The position numbers and the translations under genes were made by a program. A stretch of 64,000 bases of DNA from Pseudarthrobacter equi (lineage in GTDB: Bacteria > Actinomycetota > Actinomycetes > Actinomycetales > Micrococcaceae), in contig NZ_LT629779.1 of the NCBI RefSeq assembly GCF_900105535.1, positions 434,001-498,000 of the forward strand. The letters run 5' to 3'. The stretch's first letter is position 1, and every line of letters begins with the position of its first letter. Shown here in pieces: positions 54,959 through 63,101 of this stretch. The notes under the pieces were generated by a model, which saw only the letters and a list, made by a program, of their open reading frames with translations, searched no databases and was not told where the DNA came from.

Positions 54959-55899
54959 TAGTCGTCCGCTGCTTTCCTGGAGCCGAGCCACTGCCCGGCG
55001 AATCCGACGGCCAGGAGGATGACGCCACCGATAACGCTTATAGCAGCAGCCATCCCGAAGTCACCAAATCGGAAGGCTTCCTTATAGACCTGCACAGGCA
55101 GGATGGTTGTTACGTCGCCCGGGCCCCCTTGGGTCATGCCCCATACAAGAGTGAAGCCGTTAAAGGCCCAGATCGCTTCGAGCAGGATGATCATTGACAG
55201 TACTGGCCTAACCAACGGCAGGGTGATGAGGAAGAAGCTCCTGACTGGTGAAGCACCGTCGAGGGAGGCTGCCTCGTAGGTGGACACTGGCACTTCCTCC
55301 ATGGCCCCGAGAATAACCAGGAACGCGAATCCGGCTCCCTGCCAGATCGCGACAGCGATAATGACGTACATGGCCGTGGATGAATCGGAGAGCCACGCGT
55401 GGGTGTCACCCAGTCCTATCGCACCCAGAAAAGCGTTCACGGCTCCAGAACGCGGCTGAACGGAGAGGCTCCAGAACACTGCGACCGCAGATGGCGGAGC
55501 GATCGCCGGAAGGAACCAGACGATGCGGTAGAAAGCACCGCCGTAAATTTTTCCGCTAATCAAGGCGGCCAAGATTGTGGCGATGATGCCGATGCCTGCG
55601 GCCGTGCCGATGCCGAGGAGTATTGAGTTCAGCAGTGAATTCAGGAAGCTGTTATCGGTGAGCAGCTGCAGGTAGTTATCGACTCCGGTAAAGCGACGCT
55701 GGCCAATGCCTGACCATTGGGATAGTGAAGTCTGCAGCAGGTCGATGACAGGAAGTCCGAAGAAGATGATCAGGACGGTGATCCCTGGTGCAAGCATCAG
55801 GGCTATCTCCCGTGAAGCCCGGCGCGTTGTTTTCCCTGCTCCGCGTAGGGGAGCAGGAGGATTGCTCGTTGCTGGCGAGGTGTTGGCGGTTATCGTCAT
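54958..55899 (-). CDS. Carbohydrate ABC transporter permease (MalF type), second importer
   Basis: A 313-residue permease with six helices: IALMLAPGITVLIIFFGLPV, EAA loop YEAASLDGASPVRSFFLITL, and FGMTQGGPGD-like tail region (VWGMTQGGPGDVTTILPVQV). The ATG at 55899 (MTITANTS) has AAGGAA upstream; eleven earlier codons are open. The substrate is probably another pectin-derived oligosaccharide, judging by shared operators. Confidence 0.92.
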   Translation of the reverse strand: MTITANTSPATSNPPAPLRGAGKTTRRASREIALMLAPGITVLIIFFGLPVIDLLQTSLSQWSGIGQRRFTGVDNYLQLLTDNSFLNSLLNSILLGIGTAAGIGIIATILAALISGKIYGGAFYRIVWFLPAIAPPSAVAVFWSLSVQPRSGAVNAFLGAIGLGDTHAWLSDSSTAMYVIIAVAIWQGAGFAFLVILGAMEEVPVSTYEAASLDGASPVRSFFLITLPLVRPVLSMIILLEAIWAFNGFTLVWGMTQGGPGDVTTILPVQVYKEAFRFGDFGMAAAISVIGGVILLAVGFAGQWLGSRKAADD

Positions 55900-55965
55900 G
55901 AAGTTTGTTCCTTTGCGAAGCGTCGCTGTCACCCGCCCGTTCGCGCGGGTGACAACGACGATCTC

Positions 55966-57315
55966 CTACCCGTTCTTGGCCTTGAAGTTCTCGAACTGTC
56001 GTTGCTGGTTCTGTCCCAGCTGGTCGAGGGAGACCTGGCCGCCCAAGTACTTTTGGATTTCGGGGTCAATGAAGGACTGACCTAATGAACCGGGCAGAAT
56101 GCTGGTCCAACCCGTGGTGGTTCCGTTTCCTGAGCTGAAGGTAACAATTTCCTGGACGACCTCGCCGAGGGCGGGAATATCGGCGGCTTTGACGGTTTGG
56201 ACGGAGGGGAGCGAACCGACGTTCTCGGCGGCGTACTTTTGCACCGCATCGGAAACGTAGAGTTCCAGGAAGTCCTTTGCGAGGTCCGGACTCTTAGCCG
56301 TTCGTGGTACTGCCAGGGTGTCCCCGGCGTAGACGATTGGAACGGTCGGTTTGCCAGAGGTTTTTCCGGGGAGCAGCAGCCATCCATAGTCGAAGGGCAA
56401 ATCGGTTTTTTCGAGGACAGAGGGTATCCATGTGCCCCCAAGGAACATCGCCGACTTGCCGGAGGTGAAGGCTGCTTGTGCCTGATCACCATCCTGGCCC
56501 AAGACCCCTTCCTGGAAGACACCTTTATCCGCCCAGCCCTTGAATTGCTTCACGGAATCCGTGAACTCGGTGCTCGTGTAGGGAGTGGTCTGCGTTTGGC
56601 CGGACTTCCAGGAATTCTTGAAGTCATCCAAGGCCTTGTCGGATGCGTTGGCCTGAAGCTGCCCGTCGACAAGCCACCCCCACTGGTAACCGGCGTTCCC
56701 GCCCATCGCGAGTCCATCGAAGCCTGCGGTTTTGAGTTTCCCAATGACGTCGTAGAGCTCGTCGTTCGATCGAATTTGATGATCCGCCGGCTCTGTGATT
56801 CCCGCCTTCCGGAAGGCGTCTTTGTTGTAGAAAACTACGTTGTAGAGGGTCGTGTCGAACAGTACGACATAGGGGGTGTCGTTGGACTTGAGAGACGTGG
56901 CCATCGACGCCTCGTAGCGCGTGTCAAGGTCAGCGTTTTCCCAGACATCGTCGAGAGGTAGGAGCGCGTCTGCCTTGAGGAGGTCCAGGTACGGTTGAGC
57001 ATTTGTCGGGACCAGTCCGATGTCGGGCGCGTTTGTGGATGCCATGATTTGCGCATTGGTCGAGCTCTTTTGTTCTTCCGTAATCGTCTGCAAATCCACC
57101 TTGACGCCCTCGTGTGAGGCCTCGAACTTGGACGCTGCATATTGAAAGGCTGGCAACTGTGCAGACTGAACTTGGACGACCAACGTTTTCGACGCGTCTT
57201 CGCTGCTGCCCGAACCGCAGGCGGAGAGAGCCAAGCCCGAAAGCGTGACGGCAGCAATGATGCCAAGGCCCAGTCGCGAACGGCGGAGGCCGGGACCCTT
57301 GATGGTGTCTTGCAT
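55966..57315 (-). CDS. Carbohydrate ABC transporter solute-binding lipoprotein, second importer
   Basis: A 449-residue family-1 binding protein. Signal peptide with lipobox LSAC (GIIAAVTLSGLALSAC), then a Gly/Ser linker. Core segments: AASKFEASHEGVKVDLQTIT, NAPDIGLVPTNAQPYLDLLK, AMFLGGTWIPSVLEKTDLPF. First gene of the operon; its leader (57316-57562) contains a LacI-type operator. It differs clearly from the binding protein at 40130, so the two importers should bind different ligands. Confidence 0.92.
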   Translation of the reverse strand: MQDTIKGPGLRRSRLGLGIIAAVTLSGLALSACGSGSSEDASKTLVVQVQSAQLPAFQYAASKFEASHEGVKVDLQTITEEQKSSTNAQIMASTNAPDIGLVPTNAQPYLDLLKADALLPLDDVWENADLDTRYEASMATSLKSNDTPYVVLFDTTLYNVVFYNKDAFRKAGITEPADHQIRSNDELYDVIGKLKTAGFDGLAMGGNAGYQWGWLVDGQLQANASDKALDDFKNSWKSGQTQTTPYTSTEFTDSVKQFKGWADKGVFQEGVLGQDGDQAQAAFTSGKSAMFLGGTWIPSVLEKTDLPFDYGWLLLPGKTSGKPTVPIVYAGDTLAVPRTAKSPDLAKDFLELYVSDAVQKYAAENVGSLPSVQTVKAADIPALGEVVQEIVTFSSGNGTTTGWTSILPGSLGQSFIDPEIQKYLGGQVSLDQLGQNQQRQFENFKAKNG

Positions 57316-57536
57316 ATGTCTACTTCACTTCCTCAAGCAGGGTGATGGGTTATGTACGGGTGAATAATTTCGAGCTAGCCAGCTTCCTGTTGCTGGCTTG
57401 TTCTTGGCGTATGGCGCACTTTCAGGGACGCCGGTAGGCGCAGGGATGCGACGTCATTTGCCCCAGCCTCGAAGGCTAGTGGTCCCGGCGACGTATACGA
57501 TCTACAGAACCTCCAAAAGCGCGCTGAGCACCAAAA

Positions 57537-57548
57537 CGAAACGTTTCG
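57537..57548. promoter_or_regulatory. LacI-type operator CGAAACGTTTCG (second ABC operon, proximal)
   Basis: A perfect palindrome, 20 bases downstream of the -10 box at 57569. This is the same spacing (19-20) as at the alditol oxidase promoter. Pairs with 57636 (99 bp between starts). Confidence 0.82.
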
Positions 57549-57568
57549 CCTTTTGTGATCAGAGTTAC

Positions 57569-57596
57569 GTTATATTCTGAGACGACTATTCGTCAA
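57569..57596 (-). promoter_or_regulatory. Promoter of the second ABC operon
   Basis: On the minus strand TTGACG (57596-57591), a 16-base spacer and TATAAC (57574-57569). It sits between the two operators, as in the alditol oxidase control region. The leader to the first codon is about 245 bases. Confidence 0.65.
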
Positions 57597-57635
57597 TCTT
57601 TGAGACCGGAGGGTCGCATCGCCGTTCGTGTATTA

Positions 57636-57647
57636 CGAAACGATTCG
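57636..57647. promoter_or_regulatory. LacI-type operator CGAAACGATTCG (second ABC operon, distal)
   Basis: Identical to 28473 and 45479; about 75-85 bp upstream of the expected transcription start. Confidence 0.8.
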
Positions 57648-58606
57648 CTATTGATCATCACGCCGTCTTCAGTTGACCCCTAGTCACCCCTCCTAGTGCC
57701 GGGGGGAGGGCAAGCGGACGACAGGGCTCCGGGGGCCTCGCCCTCGTTCAGCCAGTCTTTTGCGATGGCTGACGCGGGATTCAAGAAGCGCTTGGATCAG
57801 TTCGAGGGGGCTGTACAACGAGCGATAGGAGTTGCGGCAGCGCGGTCGTCATGCCGGCAAGGAAGTCGTGTTGGCAGAGATGCGCCTGGATAACACCTTG
57901 GCGGGAGCTGTACGCCTTCATGGAGCTTACCGCTGTCGTCGCATCATTCCCTGAGAGTCGGCTCTCCCTCTCCCCAGTCGCGATTTGGAAACGCCGATAG
58001 CTTATATTCGGTCAAGTAGCTATCGGGTAATGCTAGAAAGCAGAAGCCCAGTGGGGGTTCCCCGCACGCCTTGGCCCCTTAAAGTTTTTCTGAGGGCGCC
58101 TCGTCCTAGAGCAGCGTTGGACAGGGGGCAGGGGAGCGCGGGCAACTTGCGGGCGCCGGTCTCGGGTCGGAATAGCGCGAAATTCCGCATTGCTGACGGT
58201 GGCTCATGATGTTCTTAGATCCCACCCTGACAGTTGGAGGGGCAGGAAACCGAGCTGCGGTAGCCCGAGAACTATCAAAATAGTCCGAAAAATCGGGTCT
58301 TTATGGGAGTCGCTTAGCGAAGGGGGGCGATGTCACCTCCTGCGGTTCGTCAGGTGTCTGAGAACCAGACCAGAGCTCCACCTACGGAGAAGTCTTCCCA
58401 CGTCAGGCGCCCCGACGTCAGGTTGGGGTGTGGTTCCGCCTGACAGCGATGGAGTTTGAAGGATCGTGCTCCGCTCAGGTGCCTTCTCTGGTCGGATGGG
58501 TTCGTTATTTTGTTGCAGAGGCGCGGTTGAAGGCAAGGGTGTGTAGTCCGGCAGGGAGTCGAGTCGGGGCGCTCCCCGGTTCGAGGTCAAGGACCACGGG
58601 GACGCA
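57648..58606. other. About 1 kb without an intact gene
   Basis: Short ORFs on both strands lack ribosome sites and recognisable motifs. One near 57765 (MADAGFKKRLDQFEGAVQRA) is protein-like but breaks off within 45 codons. The 20-base repeat at 58414 is the only structured element seen. The region looks like gene debris between two transcription units. Confidence 0.45.
58414..58433 (+). repeat. 20-base repeat, copy 2
   Basis: GACGTCAGGTTGGGGTGTGG, 18 of 20 bases identical to 27656-27675. Just before it, ACGTCAGGCGCC forms an inverted repeat with GGCGCCTGACGT as seen at copy 1. Confidence 0.5.
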
Positions 58607-58761
58607 GGCGAACCGCTGGAGCTCCGTTAGCTGTGGCCTGGTGGTGTCCAGCCCCAGGCCTTGTCCGTGGAAGACCAGTCCAGAACCTGACCCCCGAGCT
58701 GGCGTTTCTCGTCCTGGTCAAGCGTGCTCAGCCGCACGTACCCGCTCCGCTGTCCGGCGAC
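58607..58761 (-). pseudogene. Remnant of a serine recombinase (resolvase/invertase) N-terminus
   Basis: On the minus strand AGQRSGYVRLSTLDQDEKRQ followed by LGGQVLD and TDKA matches the start of Tn3-type resolvases and DNA invertases (consensus GYVRVSTxDQN). The catalytic Ser is within VRLSTLDQ. The frame then shifts (stop at 58627) and resumes with RPQLTELQRF in another frame, the expected next segment. No start codon is present and the catalytic and DNA-binding domains beyond are absent. It lies 16 bases downstream of the gluconokinase stop. Confidence 0.72.
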
Positions 58762-58777
58762 TGGCTGCCTCCTCCCT

Positions 58778-59308
58778 CTACCTGTGAGGTTGAGTTCTAG
58801 AGCTGTCCGATTGCAGGCTGCTCAGTTGGACGCTGATCCGCTCGACGGTTGCTTCGACTCCTTCGTCCGAGTTCATCGCGAGCCCGATTTCATCTTGTTG
58901 GAGCGGCTCGAGTGTTTCGAGCTGAGACGTGAGGAGGGAGGCCGGCATGAAGTGGCCAGGTCGCAGGGTCATGCGGACTCGCAATACCGGCGTTGCGACG
59001 TTCAGCAAGACAAATGCGGTTGATGGGGCCACGGCGCGGATCGCGTCCCGATAAACGCGTTTGAGCGCGGAGCAGGCCACAACGATGCCGCTGCCGGACT
59101 CGGCAGCAAGTGCTGCACCTACCAACTGGAGCCAGGGCCACCGGTCTTCATCCGTCAGGGGAGTACCGGCGGCCATTTTTTGCACGTTAGCAGGCGGATG
59201 GAGGGAGTCGGCGTCTATAAATGCTGCACCGATGCGGGCCGCCAGTGCGGCACCGACGGTGGACTTGCCGGCACCGGATACGCCCATGACGACGATAGCC
59301 CAGGACAA
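58778..59308 (-). CDS. gntK: Gluconokinase, GntK/thermoresistant type
   Basis: A 176-residue P-loop kinase that phosphorylates gluconate to 6-phosphogluconate. Walker A GVSGAGKST (residues 9-17), the acceptor-site FIDADSLHPPANVQKMAAGT, PLTDEDRWPWL, VVACSALKRVYRD, and LRPGHFMPASLLTSQLETLE are all family marks. The length is normal. It starts at the base after the ABM stop codon, so both are co-transcribed. A related sugar acid may be the true substrate in this cluster. Confidence 0.92.
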   Translation of the reverse strand: MSWAIVVMGVSGAGKSTVGAALAARIGAAFIDADSLHPPANVQKMAAGTPLTDEDRWPWLQLVGAALAAESGSGIVVACSALKRVYRDAIRAVAPSTAFVLLNVATPVLRVRMTLRPGHFMPASLLTSQLETLEPLQQDEIGLAMNSDEGVEATVERISVQLSSLQSDSSRTQPHR

Positions 59309-59620
59309 CTAGATCTCTCCTTGGCTCGTTGTGCCTGCGGGAATGGCGCTCAATCGGGTGACCTCAACGGGGGTGCTGAGTAGTCCCTCAAGTGAAGCAT
59401 TGAGTCGCTTAACGGCCTCTCCTTCGCCGTGTGCATCAAGCAGTGCTGCGGATTGCCATTTTTCAATCATGACAATCTGGCCATTTGGTGCTTCATGGAT
59501 GGCATAGAGCAGGCAGCCCGGCTCCTGATGGACTTCGGTGATGGCGGGCGAGAGTGCCTCTACGACCTTGTGGAAAGCGCCGTCGATGGGAGTGAAAACT
59601 GCGGTGACGATGATGGACAT
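59309..59620 (-). CDS. ABM (antibiotic-biosynthesis-monooxygenase-fold) protein
   Basis: A 103-residue ferredoxin-like ABM domain: SIIVTAVFTPIDGAFHKVVE, EPGCLLYAIHEAPNGQIVMI, EKWQSAALLDAH. Such small proteins act as cofactor-free monooxygenases, isomerases or structural dimers; despite the name they are common in catabolic operons. The start at MSIIV is chosen from the family N-terminus; 42 upstream codons lack coding character. First gene of the gntK operon. The operator at 59731 lies 111 bp before the start. Confidence 0.82.
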   Translation of the reverse strand: MSIIVTAVFTPIDGAFHKVVEALSPAITEVHQEPGCLLYAIHEAPNGQIVMIEKWQSAALLDAHGEGEAVKRLNASLEGLLSTPVEVTRLSAIPAGTTSQGEI

Positions 59621-59730
59621 CAGAGTCCTGCTCTTTCTGTGTCGATTGGGGGGGGAACGGAATGTACGATCGGCGTGCTCAAAACAGGCTGGGAAGGAAG
59701 TTGGTGCTCCAAACGAATCCTGGGACAAAA

Positions 59731-59746
59731 GTGTAACCGATACCAC
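59731..59746. promoter_or_regulatory. Shared operator GTGTAACCGATACCAC (gntK operon)
   Basis: An imperfect palindrome flanked by AAA and TTT. It matches GTGGAACCGATACCAC at 63244 in 15 of 16 bases. The pattern (GTGGTATCGGTTCCAC on the other strand) is LacI-family-like. Confidence 0.65.
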
Positions 59747-59864
59747 TTTTGATCAAAATCCCAGATGCTAGGACGAGCCGGAGTGCGTGCCGGGCACTAG
59801 GGGGTACTTCGTTTGCCTCAGCTGCTTATGCCGCGCCTGGCGGGACTCGTACGCGCTGCGGGAT

Positions 59865-60854
59865 TTAGAGTTGCGGTGGCTCCAAGAGTTGTCTTGCGAC
59901 ATCCGCGTCCGTTATGAGCACATTGATCCAGCCTCCGGTGACGGCGCCGCGGATGGCGTCCAATTTGCGCATGCCCCCGGCGACGCCTATGCGGCGCGGC
60001 ACACTCATCATGGCGTCAGCGTCGATGGAAATCACCCTGTCTTCTATGGCGGGCTTCATGGGATGCCCGTTGATATCGAAGAATCGCAAACAAATCTCTC
60101 CGACGGCGCCGGCCCGGGATAGCTCACCTTCTTCCGCCCTGTTCAGTGCATTTCCACTGGCCTGCCAGAGGGGGGAGGCCGGGAACGTTCCGATTCCGAC
60201 CAGCAAGGTGGTCAGCCGGTCCCAGGCGTCAATGGAGGCCGCCACGGCAGGGTCGCCCGTGAACGCTTCGCGGATCTGCTGGTTTGCCACGAGCCCCGGG
60301 CATCCCATGTAGTAGGGCTTGGCTGATGTCAGTTCCGCGAGATGGGAGACCAGCCGCGTCGCCTGTATTTGGGCCTGCGGGCTTCCCACCCCTCCTATGA
60401 GTTGGATCACTTCGTTGGCGATCTTTCTTGGCCGTGAGCGCATGGCTTCAACGGTGTGCAGGAGCGTGGTGCTCCACGAGGAGATCCCGATGTACTCGTT
60501 GGCGTCGATGGTTGTTTCCAGGTAGGTGGCGGCGGAAGAGCCCAAGCGCATGCCCAACGAAGCGCCGTCCATGACGTCTACCACGACAACTTCGCGGAGC
60601 CGGTACTTCTCTTCCAGCGCTTTCTCAAGCCCCACATAGATTCCTGCCGGCTGAACTATGGAGGTCCGCACGATACCCAGGTCCACCGCGTTCTTGAGGT
60701 AGCGCGAAACCCGCGCTTGCGAGAGTTTGAGGCGCTCGGATATCTCGCCCTGAGACAAGCCTTCCTCGTGGTAAAGCACGGCAATCTTGGTGAATAGCCG
60801 CAGCTGCTCAGTGCTCACCGACAATAAGGAGGAGGGCCCTGTGGTCTGCGTCAT
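59865..60854 (-). CDS. SorC/DeoR-family sugar-responsive regulator
   Basis: A 329-residue SorC-type regulator: N-terminal HTH (LFTKIAVLYHEEGLSQGEIS; ERLKLSQARVSRYLKNAVDL) and a C-terminal sugar-phosphate-binding domain (VGLEKALEEKYRLREVVVVD, LGSSAATYLETTID, GISSWSTTLLHTVEAM, VGIGTFPASPLW, ISIDADAMMSVPRRIGVAGG). These proteins sense phosphorylated sugars. It is divergent from the isomerase-kinase operon, with candidate sites in the 309-base gap. Confidence 0.9.
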   Translation of the reverse strand: MTQTTGPSSLLSVSTEQLRLFTKIAVLYHEEGLSQGEISERLKLSQARVSRYLKNAVDLGIVRTSIVQPAGIYVGLEKALEEKYRLREVVVVDVMDGASLGMRLGSSAATYLETTIDANEYIGISSWSTTLLHTVEAMRSRPRKIANEVIQLIGGVGSPQAQIQATRLVSHLAELTSAKPYYMGCPGLVANQQIREAFTGDPAVAASIDAWDRLTTLLVGIGTFPASPLWQASGNALNRAEEGELSRAGAVGEICLRFFDINGHPMKPAIEDRVISIDADAMMSVPRRIGVAGGMRKLDAIRGAVTGGWINVLITDADVARQLLEPPQL

Positions 60855-60875
60855 ATTTCGTCACTTTCGTCGATG

Positions 60876-61005
60876 TTTGAATATTTATGCACCTTTGAAT
60901 GTGCAGCGATTGTTTCTGGAGTGGCACCCCTCCCGCCGCGGCTCGCCCTTCGGACCCCGATGGTCGACCAGGAGCAGTGCTGCCCATTGCTGAATCAATA
61001 TTCAG
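60876..61005. promoter_or_regulatory. Control region with repeated TGAAT motifs
   Basis: The divergent gap between the SorC gene and the isomerase gene contains two direct TTTGAAT repeats 18 bp apart (60876, 60894) and the near-palindrome CTGAATCAATATTCAG (60990-61005, six-base arms around CAAT). These are candidate SorC sites. No clear -35/-10 pair was singled out. Confidence 0.45.
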
Positions 61006-61163
61006 GACTGAAAAATTCTAGCCCCGTGGTGCCGATTTCCCCTCTGTCCGGGGGCAAACGGCTCATAAGCTTCCAACACCAGCCCAACTTCAGAGTCGAA
61101 GTTCCGTCAGGAATTTCGATCGGCGTCAACGTGGGCAAAGTTGCCTCCACGATCGAAAGCGAA

Positions 61164-62132
61164 ATGCAGATGACAGATGTTAAGTTCTCCACCCGCCTCA
61201 ATTCCTTCGGGCTGGGCAAGGGCAAGAAATACCCCAGCGGTGAGGATTCGGTGATCGACCTCATCGCCCTCGCCGGAAGCGTCAAGGGGCTGACGTCACT
61301 CGAACTGAACTACCCCGAGCACTTTGGCCGACATTCAGTCAAGGAGATCAAGGCGGCCTTAGCCAAGGCAGATCTTGATGTCCGCGGGATCCAGCTCCGC
61401 TGGCCGGCACCCCAGTTTTCCAACGGAGGGTTCACCAACCCCGACCCCGCACTTCGGGAAGCAGCCGTCACGATGGTCAAGGAAGCCATCAGCTTGTGCC
61501 GGGAGTTCGGCACCGACCATGTACTGCTCTGGCCGGCCCATGACGGCTACGAATACCCGCTGCAGATGGACTACATGCAGGCCTGGAACTGGATGGTTGA
61601 AAGCCTGCAGGCTGTCGCGGACGTCGATCAGGAAATCCGCATCTCGATCGAGTACAAGCCAGCCGAACCCCGCGGGCGCACTATTCTCAACACCACCGGT
61701 GCCGTAATGAACCTCATCAAAGACTGTAACCGCCCGAATCTTGGCGTCACCCTGGACTTCGGCCACCTGCTGATGGCCCGGGAGAACCCTGCGCAGTCCG
61801 CTGCCATGTGCCTGCGGGAGCAGAAACTGTTCGGACTTCAGCTCAATGACTCACACGGCGTGGCCGACGACGGCCTGGTAGTCGCGTCCATTCACTTCGC
61901 CGAGACACTGGAACTCGTGTACTACTTGCTCCGCGAGGGTTACCAGGGCACGTACTATTTCGATACCGATCCGGTCCGGGAGAACCCGGTCGCCGAATGC
62001 GAGATGAACATCGAGAGGATGGGGACCATCATCGACAAGGCCCGCGAGATGGTTCGGGACTATCCGGATCTCCCGAGCGGCGACGCGCTGCACTCGTCGA
62101 GCGTTTTGTGGTCGAAAGTCGTAGGTGTGTAG
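61164..62132 (+). CDS. Sugar isomerase/epimerase-type TIM-barrel protein
   Basis: A 322-residue xylose-isomerase-like TIM barrel (AP endonuclease 2 family). Metal-ligand regions are recognisable: Glu in SIEYKPAEPRGRT, Asp and His in GVTLDFGHLLMARENP, then LQLNDSHG and FDTDPVRENP. The ATG at 61164 (MQMTDVKFS) is preferred; a second ATG is 2 codons on, and a long open N-terminal extension crosses the promoter region and has no family match. The kinase gene follows with no gap. Likely converts an aldose to a ketose before phosphorylation; the sugar is unknown. Confidence 0.82.
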   Translation: MQMTDVKFSTRLNSFGLGKGKKYPSGEDSVIDLIALAGSVKGLTSLELNYPEHFGRHSVKEIKAALAKADLDVRGIQLRWPAPQFSNGGFTNPDPALREAAVTMVKEAISLCREFGTDHVLLWPAHDGYEYPLQMDYMQAWNWMVESLQAVADVDQEIRISIEYKPAEPRGRTILNTTGAVMNLIKDCNRPNLGVTLDFGHLLMARENPAQSAAMCLREQKLFGLQLNDSHGVADDGLVVASIHFAETLELVYYLLREGYQGTYYFDTDPVRENPVAECEMNIERMGTIIDKAREMVRDYPDLPSGDALHSSSVLWSKVVGV

Positions 62133-63101
62133 GTGCGTCCAACCGGTATCTGTGTCGTCGGATCGCTAAACGCGGATCTCATTGCTTATCTTGGCGCAGA
62201 TGAGAGCGCAGCGAGCTATGTGGCCGGGAAGCGCTTCGAAATGGCTGCAGGCGGTAAGAGCCTGAACGCCGCAATGAGCATCGCATCGCTGGATCCGACC
62301 GTGACTCTTCTGGGACGTGTCGGCGCTGACGATCTGGGAAATTTCATCACGGCCGCCCTTCAGGCGCGGGGCATTTCAATCGACGGCATCATTCCCGATG
62401 ACAGCATTCACACCGGCGTCGGGCATGTAAGAGTCAATCCCGAGGGCGAATACGACACGGTCGTTGTTCCGGGAGCCAACGGGAATTTCTCGCCGGCTGA
62501 CATTGACGCCTACCTCGAGGACCATGCTCCGCCGGCGTTTGTAGTTCTGAATCTCGAGGTGCCTCTTCCCGCCGTACGGCACGCAGCCACCAGGTTCCGT
62601 GAGCTCGGTTCTCAAGTTGTTCTGAACCTCTCTCCAGTACACGCGGAAGCGAGGACGCTCCTTCGGCTCGCGGACGTAGTGGTCATGAATCTGAGCGAAG
62701 CCTGTCATGTGTTGGATGTCCCCCAAAACACAGACGTGCCGTTGCTCCTCGACGCTCTTCGAGAGGCGGGTGCCAAAACTCCCGTGCTGACACTCGGCGG
62801 CGGCGGGGTTGCCGCGCTGAACGGCAACGACCTCGTGCAGGCAAAGGTCGCACCGACCCGGGTCGTCAACTCAGTTGGCGCCGGCGACAGCTTCCTGGGA
62901 ACGATGGTAGTAGCGATGGCCAACGACCACCCGTTCCCTGTGTGCCTTGGGGTCGCCAACGAGGCGGGCCGGCTGGTTTGTAGCCACTCGGAATCGTTTC
63001 TGACGCCCGCCGACGTCCAGCCCCTCGAGGAGGTAGTTGGCGTTCGTTTCGCCAAAGCCCCGGCTGGATCGTCTGCAGGATCGGAAAAAGTGCCTACCTG
63101 A
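62133..63101 (+). CDS. PfkB-family sugar kinase (ribokinase type)
   Basis: A 322-residue ribokinase-like enzyme. Early motif VVGSLNADLIAYL, the GG motif AAGGKSLNAAMSIASL, and the anion-hole/catalytic NSVGAGDSFLGT with base Asp252. The GTG start directly follows the isomerase stop codon. Together they form an isomerise-and-phosphorylate module. The product would be the type of sugar phosphate that the divergent SorC regulator senses. Confidence 0.9.
   Translation: MRPTGICVVGSLNADLIAYLGADESAASYVAGKRFEMAAGGKSLNAAMSIASLDPTVTLLGRVGADDLGNFITAALQARGISIDGIIPDDSIHTGVGHVRVNPEGEYDTVVVPGANGNFSPADIDAYLEDHAPPAFVVLNLEVPLPAVRHAATRFRELGSQVVLNLSPVHAEARTLLRLADVVVMNLSEACHVLDVPQNTDVPLLLDALREAGAKTPVLTLGGGGVAALNGNDLVQAKVAPTRVVNSVGAGDSFLGTMVVAMANDHPFPVCLGVANEAGRLVCSHSESFLTPADVQPLEEVVGVRFAKAPAGSSAGSEKVPT

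Noticed and set aside
58428..58787. 119-codon plus ORF near 58.5 kb
   Set aside because: Antisense to the resolvase relic, Ser/Arg/Pro-rich and without a start signal.
60873..61163. 97-codon N-terminal extension of the TIM-barrel isomerase gene
   Set aside because: Crosses the candidate SorC sites and does not resemble any isomerase N-terminus; the family start fits 61164.
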